From Vibrio superstes (lineage in GTDB: Bacteria; Pseudomonadota; Gammaproteobacteria; Enterobacterales; Vibrionaceae): DNA of 64,000 nt. Positions 26,799 through 35,861 of this stretch are shown in pieces. How positions within the stretch are numbered: the first letter of the stretch is position 1; each line of letters opens with the position of its first letter. The stretch covers positions 1,431,893-1,495,892 of the forward strand of contig NZ_BCUR01000001.1 of NCBI RefSeq assembly GCF_003569005.1. The letters run 5' to 3'. Below the pieces are notes generated by a model that was not told where the DNA came from, made no database searches, and saw only the letters and a program-made list of their open reading frames with translations. The translations under genes and the position numbers were made by a program.

Positions 26799-27557
26799 TT
26801 AGAATGAGTAAGCTACACCAATACGTGTTCTTAACTGACGGTCATCGCTTGTTGAACCAGCACCTTTAACATTCCAGAATTCCATGTATGGGCGGATGTC
26901 ACCAAATTGGTAACCGATGATTGCGCCTAGGTCCCAGTTTTCGTTGGTGTTGTTGTAAAGACGAACATCATCGTAGTTGTGCATGTAGTTTGCTTCGTAG
27001 CTAAGACGCAGGTTCTTTAAAGATTCTTGAGAAAAACGGTACGAACCTGTCAATGTCCACTTGCCTTCTTGGAAGGTTTTGCCAGCTGAAGCAACACTAG
27101 TGCCGTCAACTAAAGTGCGGTTGCCGTTGCTGTCGCTGCTTGAATATTCTCTGAACTCATGGCGGTAGCGAAGGGCCGTAGTTAGACCAAAGCTCGCTTT
27201 GTAACCTACGCGTAGTTGTGGTTTATAAGTAGTACGCTCGTTACCGAACGTAATTGGCATACCTGGTTGAATGTACCATTGCTTATTTAGATCGTAGCGA
27301 ATGCCCCAATCAAACTCGGAATCACCACGTGTCATTTCGTTCCAAAAATCTGTTGTATCGCTGCTTTGGAATTTCTGCTCAACACTAAAGTAAAGTTTTG
27401 TCTTGTCTGCAATGTTTACAGACTCACCAATCTTAATACGCTGCGCGTAAGTCTTTTCATCGTGTTTGTATTCTGCGCGGTAGTTAAGAGAACCAGCGCT
27501 AACAGAGCCTGCGAATAGTGATGCTATCACTGCTAATGCGATTTTATTGTTTTTCAT
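26799..27557 (-). CDS. KdgM-family oligosaccharide porin (copy 4)
   Basis: This 252-residue outer-membrane barrel has a signal peptide ending SVSA at 22. It is almost identical to copy 3 (about 13 substitutions), including the loop SSSDSNGNRTLVDG. It probably heads the transcript porin 4 - lipoprotein B, perhaps reaching PL7. The upstream gap is unusually long (about 1.07 kb). Confidence 0.93.
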   Translation of the reverse strand: MKNNKIALAVIASLFAGSVSAGSLNYRAEYKHDEKTYAQRIKIGESVNIADKTKLYFSVEQKFQSSDTTDFWNEMTRGDSEFDWGIRYDLNKQWYIQPGMPITFGNERTTYKPQLRVGYKASFGLTTALRYRHEFREYSSSDSNGNRTLVDGTSVASAGKTFQEGKWTLTGSYRFSQESLKNLRLSYEANYMHNYDDVRLYNNTNENWDLGAIIGYQFGDIRPYMEFWNVKGAGSTSDDRQLRTRIGVAYSF

Positions 27558-27598
27558 GGAATTTCACTTTCCTTTGTGTGTCTTTTTATTTGACTTAA

Positions 27599-27608
27599 TG
27601 TATGACAA
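27599..27608. promoter_or_regulatory. Porin operator TTGTCATACA (porin copy 4)
   Basis: TGTATGACAA lies 42 bases upstream of the start codon. A degenerate CRP half (TGTGACGAAAGTACA) at about 27638 is shared with porin copy 5. Confidence 0.62.
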
Positions 27609-28577
27609 ATAGTTTATGGAAATGAAACGCGAGAAACTGTGACGAAAGTACAGTTTATTCTTTAGATAGGTTTTTTATAAAAAAAAATGGGAGCTAGATC
27701 GCTAGAAAATCCGATTTTTAGAACGATAAACGTGCGAAGTTCAAGTTTTTTGCTTGGTTTATATGACTGTAATGTGTGTGTTTTTAGGTTTGTATGCCGG
27801 TGGTTGCAGTAATTGTGGATGTTTATTTTGTCACTGTAAAAGCATGTAGTTATGAGTGTGATTTTTGTGCATCTGGACGCTTAGTGAGCTGTTGAATTTA
27901 GATTTTTTATTTAGGTAAAGTTGCTCAGTTGACTCTCTTTATTTGGTGTCATTTTGAATCTGAAATCGCTTTTATTTGTAATAATTTCTTACAAAAAACA
28001 CATCCATTTATAATACAAATAGATGTGTTTAACAGATAAAATGAGCGTCAATCTCCATGTACATTAATATTGTGGTCTTAACAATTTACTCATTACTGTG
28101 ATTAACGGATGTGCCAATGGATTTCATATCTCGGTAATATCTGTTCTTTATCTCTTATTGATGTGGGTAAATTATTGTATTTAAAGACTATGATGTACAA
28201 GTGCATGTCAAGTTGAGGGCTGTGATTGCGAACAGTAACTGCGTCTCGGAGTTGGCCTATAGCTGTAGTAACGAGACAACTGCCAACTTAACAAAGTTGG
28301 TGGTAATGTTATTGCAACTAGAGAAGTGTAACTACTTGTTTGAATTGTTTGTGACTGTATAAAAACTATCGGCCGAAATGTTTAACGTTAACCACTCATT
28401 CGATCTAACCGTGGCAATGCGAGTTCTCAAAATAGATAAAAAGGGCTTTTGCGAGTGAATTTATGCCAGCTTCGAACAGTAGTTATTTGTTTCGTATGAA
28501 GAGGAGGACAACTTAGTCGTTTGGGAGGGTAACAAAACGGGTAATATTTGATGTGCTACCGCGAATTGGAAAAAAGA
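27609..28577. other. Long intergenic region upstream of porin copy 4
   Basis: No convincing gene is visible. It contains an operator-like site TTATAATACAA (28008-28018, 10/11) 451 bases upstream of the porin, and a second partial one TTGTAATAATT at 27976. The remainder (28030-28570) has only short open frames without ribosome sites. Confidence 0.5.
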
Positions 28578-28603
28578 AAGCCATAGCGATCGCTATGGCT
28601 TTG
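28578..28603 (-). terminator. Terminator after lipoprotein C
   Basis: The perfect palindrome AAAGCCATAGC-GATC-GCTATGGCTTT is followed by T-rich sequence on the minus strand. Confidence 0.85.
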
Positions 28604-28625
28604 GATTAGAGTCAGGTGTTGTTGA

Positions 28626-30380
28626 TTAGAACAAGTCTGAAGCTAGGTTATCGAAGTAAGCGGTATTTACATTACTACCATTATCACCTGTATACAGTGT
28701 TAGCTGTGTTGGGATATTTGTAGTTGTTAATCCAGTACTTGCTTGATCAATGTCACTTGCTATTACTTGTCCATCTAAAGATACGGTAAATTTACCTTCA
28801 GCAGTCCAAGCTAGTGTCACTGTGTACCATTGGTCTTGCACAATATCTGAAATCTTCACATCTGAATCACCAGCTTCATATTTTAGCTGCGTTCCAGATT
28901 GGTTAAGTTCGAAATATCGGTCAGAGTTGTTTTTACCTACACCAACGTTTATATAAGTAGACTTAGTATTTGTCGATGGGAAGTAGGCATCGATACTAAC
29001 TGACCCAGCAGCAGACTCTGCTGCAAACGCACGAGTAGCAAAAGGTTTGTTATCAGTGTTTTTATCCTCTAGGAACAATGATTGAGTACCACCGTTAGAT
29101 TTAGCATTGCTCACTTCAGCCGTAGTAGTACCAAATTCATCGTCAAGGATGTTATACGTTTTCCAGTCAGAAGAAGCATCGCTGATAAGTGTACCTGCTG
29201 TGTATGATTCGAAATCGTCAGTAACATCACCTTCTTCTGGTGGATCAACTGGATCTACAGGGTCTGCAGGCTCTACTGGAGTATCACCGACAACTACTGC
29301 TTCTGAACTGTTATTGTTGTAAGGAGAACTATTCAGAACTGTTCCTACAGCATAACCATCAAAGTTATCATTAAAGACTAATGTCTCAGAACCACTATCA
29401 TTTGAGTAAACTTCAAGATTATCAGCAAGTACCTCATAATTGTTGGTACTGCCATTATCACCAAGTCTGATAGCAATAATTTCTACAGGAGCATTTTCAG
29501 GGATTTCATTCGGCGCGTACGAGTGTTCTACATCGTTCACTTTGAAGTTAAATACACCGTCGTCCCAATTAGCTTCGATTTTTAGTTCTTCGCCTTCTTC
29601 GTAAGAACCAACTATCTCAACGAGTGCTTTGTTATTATCACGGTATTTAATTTTTCCGGCTTCTAAAGCGATTTCACCATGCATATTGATGGTAGAAGTG
29701 CCTGAAGCATAGAATGAAATGTAGGCGTTCTTGCTGTTAGCATCCCCGATAGAGTCTTCGTCTTCTTGATAAACAAGATCCACGGTTAGCTTACCTGAAG
29801 TAATAGGATCTAAATCAATGTCCGAAAGCTTAAGTCTAAGCTCACCAGTGTCAGTATCTAGCGTATCAATAATTTGAACATAGTTGTTGAAACCAGCATC
29901 AGCATTTGCTGCATCGACTGCTGCTTTGATGTCAGCATTGCTTGTATCATCGGCACCGATAAGAACGCCTTCAGAAGCAGTGTCTACTGTAAGTACTCCG
30001 TTATCTACGGTATATGTACCTGATACTTCGCTACCTGTACCTGCTTCATCGTAGTAGGTAAAAGTGATTTCACCTGCTTCAGCATCATCTGTATATGGAG
30101 TTACTTTTATTTCATATACGTTAGGAGTAGCATCATCATCATAATATTTTAGGTTTGTACCATCAAAGACGTAAACATTTGGTAGGCCAATAGCCTGAGT
30201 TGAAGCGCCAGAAGCGTCTTCAAAATTCCATAGTGGACCGACTACTGCTGAAGTAGGAGTAGAACCGCCACCTTCGCTACCGCCACCATCACTGCCCGAA
30301 TCTGGGCCTACATCAAAATCACAGCCAGCTAATAAGCCAGCAGATAGCGCTACAGCTAGTGCTAATTTAGTCTTTTTCAT
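28626..30380 (-). CDS. Predicted large lipoprotein with three beta domains (module C)
   Basis: The function is not known. The 584-residue protein has lipoprotein signal LAGC with cysteine 20 followed by DFDVG. An N-terminal domain (about 45-165) resembles in style the N-terminal part of lipoprotein A. Jelly-roll 1 (about 175-360, NYVQIIDTLDTDTGELRLK) is homologous to domain 1 of B. A Pro/Val/Asp linker (PVEPADPVDPVDPPEEG) follows, then jelly-roll 2 (about 385-584, ending YFDNLASDLF) homologous to domain 2 of B. It follows porin copy 5 by 72 bases. Confidence 0.8.
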   Translation of the reverse strand: MKKTKLALAVALSAGLLAGCDFDVGPDSGSDGGGSEGGGSTPTSAVVGPLWNFEDASGASTQAIGLPNVYVFDGTNLKYYDDDATPNVYEIKVTPYTDDAEAGEITFTYYDEAGTGSEVSGTYTVDNGVLTVDTASEGVLIGADDTSNADIKAAVDAANADAGFNNYVQIIDTLDTDTGELRLKLSDIDLDPITSGKLTVDLVYQEDEDSIGDANSKNAYISFYASGTSTINMHGEIALEAGKIKYRDNNKALVEIVGSYEEGEELKIEANWDDGVFNFKVNDVEHSYAPNEIPENAPVEIIAIRLGDNGSTNNYEVLADNLEVYSNDSGSETLVFNDNFDGYAVGTVLNSSPYNNNSSEAVVVGDTPVEPADPVDPVDPPEEGDVTDDFESYTAGTLISDASSDWKTYNILDDEFGTTTAEVSNAKSNGGTQSLFLEDKNTDNKPFATRAFAAESAAGSVSIDAYFPSTNTKSTYINVGVGKNNSDRYFELNQSGTQLKYEAGDSDVKISDIVQDQWYTVTLAWTAEGKFTVSLDGQVIASDIDQASTGLTTTNIPTQLTLYTGDNGSNVNTAYFDNLASDLF

Positions 30381-30414
30381 ATTGATATCTCACGTTCGTT
30401 TGTTTGTTGTTAAA

Positions 30415-30434
30415 GCCCCCATTCCATCGGGGGC
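30415..30434 (-). promoter_or_regulatory. Hairpin between porin copy 5 and lipoprotein C
   Basis: The arms GCCCCC / GGGGGC have an 8-base loop and a short TTT exit on the minus strand. It is probably a partial terminator or mRNA stabiliser in the porin-lipoprotein transcript. Confidence 0.6.
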
Positions 30435-30452
30435 ATATTGTGTTACGTCTTT

Positions 30453-31217
30453 TTAGAACGCGTATTTTAGACCGATACGAGTTCTTAGCTGGCGGTTGTC
30501 TTCTGCAGAAGACCCTTGGTCAACTGTCCAGAATTCCATGTATGGACGGAAGTTATCGATTTGGTAACCAATGATAACGCCTAGATCCCATTCCCAATCT
30601 TCACCGTTTGCTTTACGTTCGTTTTCGTAGCTCTTGTTGTAGTTTGCTTCATAGCTAAGTTTTAGGTTTTTTAGGCTCTCTTGAGAGAACTTATAAGAAC
30701 CAGTAAGAGTCCACTTACCTTGTTGGATAGTTTTGTCTGCGCGATCTACTTTGTTGCCGTCAGTGTCAGTGAATGTGCCACCTTCGCTGTTGTAGTCTTG
30801 GAACTCATGACGGTAACGAAGAGCGGTAGTTAGACCAAAATTCGCTTTGTAACCCACGCGAAGCTGAGGTTTGTATGTGGTTTTTGTTTCGCCAAAGGTA
30901 ATTGGCATACCTGGTTGTACGTACCAGTTCTTATTGATCTTGTATTGAACACCCCAATCAAACTCAGAGTCACCACGTGATGTGTTGTTCCAGAAATCAA
31001 CTGATTTGTCTTCGTTTGCTTCACTTTGCCATTTTTGCTCGATGCTAAAGTAAAGTTTTGCCTGATCAGATAGTTTTGTGCTTGAACCAATCTTTGCACG
31101 GTGAGCCCATTTTTCGTCATCGTGTTTGTATTCTGTGCGGTAATCAAGGGTTCCGGCGTTTACTGCGCCTGCGAAAAGTGTAGCTACCACAGCTAATGCA
31201 ATTTTATTGTTTTTCAT
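30453..31217 (-). CDS. KdgM-family oligosaccharide porin (copy 5)
   Basis: This 254-residue barrel has a signal peptide MKNNKIALAVVATLFAGAVNA. The mature start GTLDYRTEYKHDDEKWAH and middle strands resemble copy 2, while the signal peptide and upstream region resemble copies 3 and 4. It ends LRTRIGLKYAF. It heads the pair with lipoprotein C. Confidence 0.93.
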   Translation of the reverse strand: MKNNKIALAVVATLFAGAVNAGTLDYRTEYKHDDEKWAHRAKIGSSTKLSDQAKLYFSIEQKWQSEANEDKSVDFWNNTSRGDSEFDWGVQYKINKNWYVQPGMPITFGETKTTYKPQLRVGYKANFGLTTALRYRHEFQDYNSEGGTFTDTDGNKVDRADKTIQQGKWTLTGSYKFSQESLKNLKLSYEANYNKSYENERKANGEDWEWDLGVIIGYQIDNFRPYMEFWTVDQGSSAEDNRQLRTRIGLKYAF

Positions 31218-31259
31218 GGGGAGGTTTACCCTTTTTGTCTGTTTGACTAATTGACTTAA

Positions 31260-31269
31260 TGTATGACAA
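31260..31269. promoter_or_regulatory. Porin operator TTGTCATACA (porin copy 5)
   Basis: TGTATGACAA lies 43 bases upstream of the start codon, with the same flank GACTTAATG as copies 3 and 4. Confidence 0.62.
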
Positions 31270-31658
31270 ATAGTTTATGGTAACACTTGGTTACAAACTG
31301 TGACGAAAGTACAATTTGATGCTCAGCGTTCAAACGCATAAAAAAAAGTGAGGGCGACCTCTCAAAATTCACACTTGATCGATTAAAAAATGAGCGATCG
31401 GTTTGCTGTTTTAGGGTTTTGGAGCTTAAATTTTGTCTTTTTTGTGCTTTTCGAGGGTTTTTTGATACGAAAACTCGAATCTAAACTGGATTTTCAACTC
31501 TTATTTGTAACGGTTTATTGCTATTTGTGAGCAAAATGTCATTAAGAAAAGGTAAAACTTGGCATTGTTGATTGAGGATCTTAGAAGGAGTTTTTATTAG
31601 CCCAAGAGATATAAAACAATACAATTGGTGAATATTAAGAGAGGCTTGTGATTCATAG

Positions 31659-31669
31659 TAGTAATACAA
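31659..31669. promoter_or_regulatory. Distal operator-like site (10/11), porin copy 5
   Basis: TAGTAATACAA lies 442 bases upstream of porin copy 5, close to the 451-base spacing of the site upstream of copy 4. Confidence 0.45.
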
Positions 31670-31730
31670 AAACTAGTAAAGCAGTAGCTTATTGTAGAAA
31701 AAATCAAGTTTTACTAAGCAGTAGATGCCT

Positions 31731-32302
31731 CTATTTAGATAGGTAATTAACACCAACAGGCTCTATATCATTGCCACTTAACCATTTTTTAGCTTAGCAG
31801 ACGTCAATATCTCTAATTCTTTCTCTCTAAAGGACACGTAACTAGATAGTGTTTGCAAAATACTGTCTAGTTTATAATCAGGATGACACATGAACTCGAT
31901 ATAGCTTACTTACGGGTTCGCTTTGTGTGCCAATATTTCCCACCCTTACACCTTCGCATAAAAGCCAACATCAAATGCATCAGAACAAGGAACTTTTAGG
32001 TCTTGTTGGCGTTCGTTTACTACATCTGCGCGTCTTACTAGTAATCCAATTTCATTAGCGAAACTGATAAAGCTATATTTGAGCGCTGGGTAGACAGCAG
32101 CAAAGTGATGACTATCTATATGGTTTACTTACAGACCAGACTTTATAACTTGCCGATATTGAACAGTAAACTCTCGTGTTATTTGCGCAGAAGCGATGTT
32201 TGCTTTGCTGCTCTGTGGGCTTATCGGGATTTTGTAACGATCAAGTGAATACATCGAAAGTGCATCTTGGTGAATATAAAGCCAATTGAAAGCTAGCGTA
32301 GC
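31731..32302 (-). pseudogene. Decayed ChbG/YdjC-family carbohydrate deacetylase
   Basis: Reading the minus strand across stops gives clear ChbG/YdjC sequence. First comes SLDRYKIPISPQS, then ITREFTVQYRQVIKSGL, a stop, VNHIDSHHFAAVYPALK (the family has HIDSHHHVH), and SDAFDVGFYAKV. Two further in-frame stops follow (31946 and about 31900), then YIEFMCHPDYKLDS and FREKELEILTS. A one-base shift near a T6 run (31785-31790) leads to WLSGNDIEPVGVNYLSK and the stop. About 190 codons of the C-terminal part remain and the N-terminus is gone. An intact enzyme would deacetylate an acetylated oligosaccharide. Confidence 0.82.
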
Positions 32303-32378
32303 TTATAAAAATAACTGCATATGCTGTAACGGGTCTTAGATGATTACAATCAAAGAATCGTAAGCTATCAACAACAAA

Positions 32379-32408
32379 AAGCCTCTTGCTGTCTAGAGCA
32401 AGAGGCTT
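32379..32408 (-). terminator. Terminator after the AspT-type exchanger
   Basis: The 12-base arms AAGCCTCTTGCT / AGCAAGAGGCTT have a six-base loop and a T5 exit on the minus strand. Confidence 0.85.
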
Positions 32409-32433
32409 AATTGAATTTATCTAGTGCGTTCTA

Positions 32434-34338
32434 TTAGTAAAGAATAACCATAAACATACCAATTAGCGTTAATAGCGTGTTAGATACAGCATAAGGAACT
32501 GTATAACCTAGCATTGGGATGTTGCTGTTAGCTCTTTCACCAACCATTGCCACTGAAGCTGTGCTGGTGCGAGCGCCACCACATACCCCTAGGTTAATAG
32601 CAGGGTGGAACTTAAAGATATATTTACCAATAAGCGGTGCAAGCAACATAGGGATAGCGGTTGCAGCCGCGCCAATAGCAAATAAACCAAAACCTGCATT
32701 TTTAAGACCAGCGATAAAGCCTGGACCAGCTGAAATACCCACGATAGCAATGAACACGTTTAGACCCACTGAATTCATGAACCATTGTGTTGGCTCAGGT
32801 AGACGAGCAAACGTTGGGTGAATTGAACGTAACCAACCTAGAACCAGTCCACCAATTAACACACCACCTGATACAGACAAGGTCACTGGTGCGCCACCGA
32901 TATTGACAGCTAGTGCTCCTATTAAACCGAAGACTACGATGAACAAGCCAACCCAAACCATATCGGTTTCAGTTGTGGTTCTATCTGCGTGACCCACTTC
33001 TTTTTCCATACGCTTGGTATGAGTCTCAGTACCGGTAATGCTGAGGATATCTCCACGGTGTATTTCAGTTTGTGCTAGTAGTGGTACTTCTTGGCTCGCT
33101 GCACCACGGGTTATTTTGTTAAGGAATACACCACGAGCGTAATCTTCTTCTGCTAATGATACCAAGGTACGGTTTGCAAATTTCTTGTTAGTTACCACTA
33201 GGTCTACAGTTTCTAGTGGCAGATTATCAAGATCGTTGTCGACGACTTCAGTCAGGAACTGTTGTGCATGAACGAGAGCATCAGAGTGGCCAGTTAGTGC
33301 GATAACATCTTTATCTAATAGCTGACTTGTTGGCCCAAATTCGATGATCTCACCATTGCGTTTCACTTTTTCTATGAATAGACGCTCTTCGTCGTGTTGA
33401 GCTTCAAATTTTGAAACAGTCATTCCAGCAATCTTGCTGTTAACTTCATAAGTGCGTGATTCGCTGCGATGCCAAACTCGAGCAATACCGTCTTCAGGAG
33501 TGCCTTCTGAAAGTTCTTTCTCGTATTCTTTACACGCTTCCTCTAGGTTCACACCAAGAAGGATAGGACCAACATAAGCTAGGATCATGCCTGTGCCTAT
33601 GGTTCCGAATAGGTAGCATATCGCATAAGCCACCGGGATTTGGTCTAGCATTTCTTTCGCGTTGCTCATGCCTGATGAGTTAATGGCATCCGTCGCTAGG
33701 CCGATTGAAGCCGAGATAGTTTGTGCACCAGCCCAAAGACCAGCCGCTAGGCCAACATCGTAACCCGCAATTTTAGCGCCAGCATAGGTTACAGCGAAAC
33801 AAAGTAGTGAGATAACAATGGCAAAGATGGCTTGTGGAGCACCATTTTTAGCAACGCCCCTAACAAACTGGGGTCCCACACCGTAACCTACAGCAAATAG
33901 GAACATGGTAAAGAAGACAGATTTCACTTGTGACGAGATAGCAATATCCAATTGACCAACGAGTACACCCGCAATCAAGGTACCAGTTACAGCACCAAGG
34001 CTAAAATGCCCAAAGGTTATCGCGCCAATCCAGTACCCAAGGCCTAGTGTCACAAATATTGCTAAAGCTTGGTGTTCACGGAAAACTTTTACAATCCACA
34101 TTGGTTCTGCTTTTACAGGAGCCTGGATTGTGGCTGTTTTTGCAGTTTGAGTTGTTGCTTCAGCTTGTTGTGCTGGTGCGCTTTGTTCTTGAGCCATAGC
34201 CGAACTAAACAGGCTAATAGGTGTAGTAGATTGTTGTGCGTCAAGATTGACGTTGCCCGCTAGCATGAATACAGCTAACAAACTCATAAATACGTGCTTC
34301 ATAAATTTTGAAGGACGTAGCTTTGCAAATATTGCCAT
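32434..34338 (-). CDS. AspT-family amino-acid exchanger with RCK_C domains
   Basis: This inner-membrane antiporter has two hydrophobic blocks (about 85-265 and 455-634) around two cytosolic RCK_C/TrkA-C-like domains (about 280-445). This is the layout of AspT/YidE transporters. AspT exchanges aspartate for alanine. Next to glutamate decarboxylase, exchange of glutamate for GABA is the natural inference. The protein is 634 residues, about 90 longer than AspT, because of an N-terminal stretch with a signal-like hydrophobic segment (12-33) and an Ala/Gln-rich linker. GAGG seven bases before the first ATG supports the long form; the internal ATG at M80 has no ribosome site. Confidence 0.85.
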   Translation of the reverse strand: MAIFAKLRPSKFMKHVFMSLLAVFMLAGNVNLDAQQSTTPISLFSSAMAQEQSAPAQQAEATTQTAKTATIQAPVKAEPMWIVKVFREHQALAIFVTLGLGYWIGAITFGHFSLGAVTGTLIAGVLVGQLDIAISSQVKSVFFTMFLFAVGYGVGPQFVRGVAKNGAPQAIFAIVISLLCFAVTYAGAKIAGYDVGLAAGLWAGAQTISASIGLATDAINSSGMSNAKEMLDQIPVAYAICYLFGTIGTGMILAYVGPILLGVNLEEACKEYEKELSEGTPEDGIARVWHRSESRTYEVNSKIAGMTVSKFEAQHDEERLFIEKVKRNGEIIEFGPTSQLLDKDVIALTGHSDALVHAQQFLTEVVDNDLDNLPLETVDLVVTNKKFANRTLVSLAEEDYARGVFLNKITRGAASQEVPLLAQTEIHRGDILSITGTETHTKRMEKEVGHADRTTTETDMVWVGLFIVVFGLIGALAVNIGGAPVTLSVSGGVLIGGLVLGWLRSIHPTFARLPEPTQWFMNSVGLNVFIAIVGISAGPGFIAGLKNAGFGLFAIGAAATAIPMLLAPLIGKYIFKFHPAINLGVCGGARTSTASVAMVGERANSNIPMLGYTVPYAVSNTLLTLIGMFMVILY

Positions 34339-34475
34339 TTTAACCTCGAAGAGAATTTTTGCTTATATTGCAGACCAAAGAAGCCCCTAGCTCTTGGTAG
34401 ATCACCTGAGCCGACTTTGGTGTGCATAATTAGTTTGGTTATGGGGCTAGGAATCTAGCCCCATAGTGTTATTGA

Positions 34476-35861
34476 TTAACCGTGATTGAAGGTGCTTGCG
34501 CTTGCTTCATCTACAGAATTGACTATTGGGAAATTCTGAAACTTTTCGATAGTGCGTTTTAGGTCTTTAACCAGTAGATCAACCATGTCGTGACTTACGC
34601 CGTGACGAATAAGGATTCGCATGATCACTAAGTCTTCACGATTAGATGGCATTGAGTAAGCTGCAATTTGCCATCCACGGGCACGAATCGCGTCACTAAG
34701 ATCAAACAAGTTGAAACCCGCTTCGACATCTTTTTTCAGGCTGAAACTCATTGCTGGAATACCACCTCGGCCATCATAGATGATGTCGAATAGACCCATT
34801 TTTGCTACTTCATCAGATAGGTACTGAGCTGAGTTGTAGCAAGCTTCGTGAATGCGTTTGTAACCTTCTTTACCAAGACGCAAGAAGTTGTAGTACTGAG
34901 CAACGATCTGGCCACCAGGGCGAGAAAAATTCAGTGCGAACGTTGGCATGTCGCCACCTAGGTAGTTCACACGGAAGATAAGATCTTCAGGTAAATCGCT
35001 AGCTTCACGGAATACAACCCAGCCCACACCTAGTGGTGCCAAACCATATTTATGGCCTGAAGCATTGATTGATTTAACGCGAGGGATACGGAAATCCCAT
35101 TCTAGTTCTGGTTCAACGAACGGTGCGATAAAGGCACCACTTGCACCGTCAACATGCATTGGAATATCTAAACCAGTCTCAGCTTCTAGTTGATCTAGTG
35201 CATCTGCGATTGCTTTTACTGGTTCGTATTGACAAGTAAATGTCACGCCGAGTGTAGGAACAACACCGATAGTGTTTTCATCAGCACGAGCCAACACTTC
35301 TTCAGGAGTCATCAACAAGCGGTCGCCTTCCATAGGGATCTCACGAAGTTCGATATCCCAGTATTTTGCAAATTTGTGCCAGCACACTTGAACAGGACCA
35401 CAGATAAGGTTTGGTTTATCAGTAGATTTACCTTCCTTACGACGCTTTTCACGCCAGCGCCATTTCATTGCCATGCCGCCAAGCATTGCTGCTTCACTTG
35501 AGCCTGTAGTAGAACAGCCCATTGTGTTTTCAGGGTCTGGAGAGTTCCAAAGGTCAGCCAACATACGCACACAACGGTCTTCAATTTCAGCTGTTTGCGG
35601 ATATTCATCTTTATCGATCATATTTTTATCGATACATTCATCCATGATTTTATGGATGTTTTCGTCTACCCATGTTTGACAGAAAGTAGCTAGGTTTTGA
35701 CGAGAGTTGCCATCTAGAATTAATTCATCAGATACTAGCTGGTAAGCCGCACTAGGATTTGATTCATTAGTAGGAAACAAGTTGTTATTAATTTTACGAT
35801 CTAGTAGTTCATCAGCAAATACGTCATCAATAGACTGGATGTTTACTTCGTTCTGTAGCAT
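34476..35861 (-). CDS. gadB: Glutamate decarboxylase (PLP-dependent)
   Basis: This 461-residue group II decarboxylase converts glutamate to GABA and CO2 and consumes a proton in the cytoplasm. The PLP lysine is K271 in [13 protein letters not shown], and the cofactor aspartate and histidine are in [10 protein letters not shown] (H236, D238). The N-terminal and C-terminal ends (the latter TFNHG) match the E. coli GadA/B type, whose tail closes the active site at neutral pH. It lies 137 bases upstream of the exchanger on the same strand, forming a decarboxylase-antiporter pair for acid resistance or energy gain. Confidence 0.95.
   Translation of the reverse strand: MLQNEVNIQSIDDVFADELLDRKINNNLFPTNESNPSAAYQLVSDELILDGNSRQNLATFCQTWVDENIHKIMDECIDKNMIDKDEYPQTAEIEDRCVRMLADLWNSPDPENTMGCSTTGSSEAAMLGGMAMKWRWREKRRKEGKSTDKPNLICGPVQVCWHKFAKYWDIELREIPMEGDRLLMTPEEVLARADENTIGVVPTLGVTFTCQYEPVKAIADALDQLEAETGLDIPMHVDGASGAFIAPFVEPELEWDFRIPRVKSINASGHKYGLAPLGVGWVVFREASDLPEDLIFRVNYLGGDMPTFALNFSRPGGQIVAQYYNFLRLGKEGYKRIHEACYNSAQYLSDEVAKMGLFDIIYDGRGGIPAMSFSLKKDVEAGFNLFDLSDAIRARGWQIAAYSMPSNREDLVIMRILIRHGVSHDMVDLLVKDLKRTIEKFQNFPIVNSVDEASASTFNHG

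Noticed and set aside
28190..28370. An open frame of about 51 codons on the plus strand in the gap upstream of porin copy 4
   Set aside because: No start codon with a ribosome site, and no recognisable motif; probably chance.
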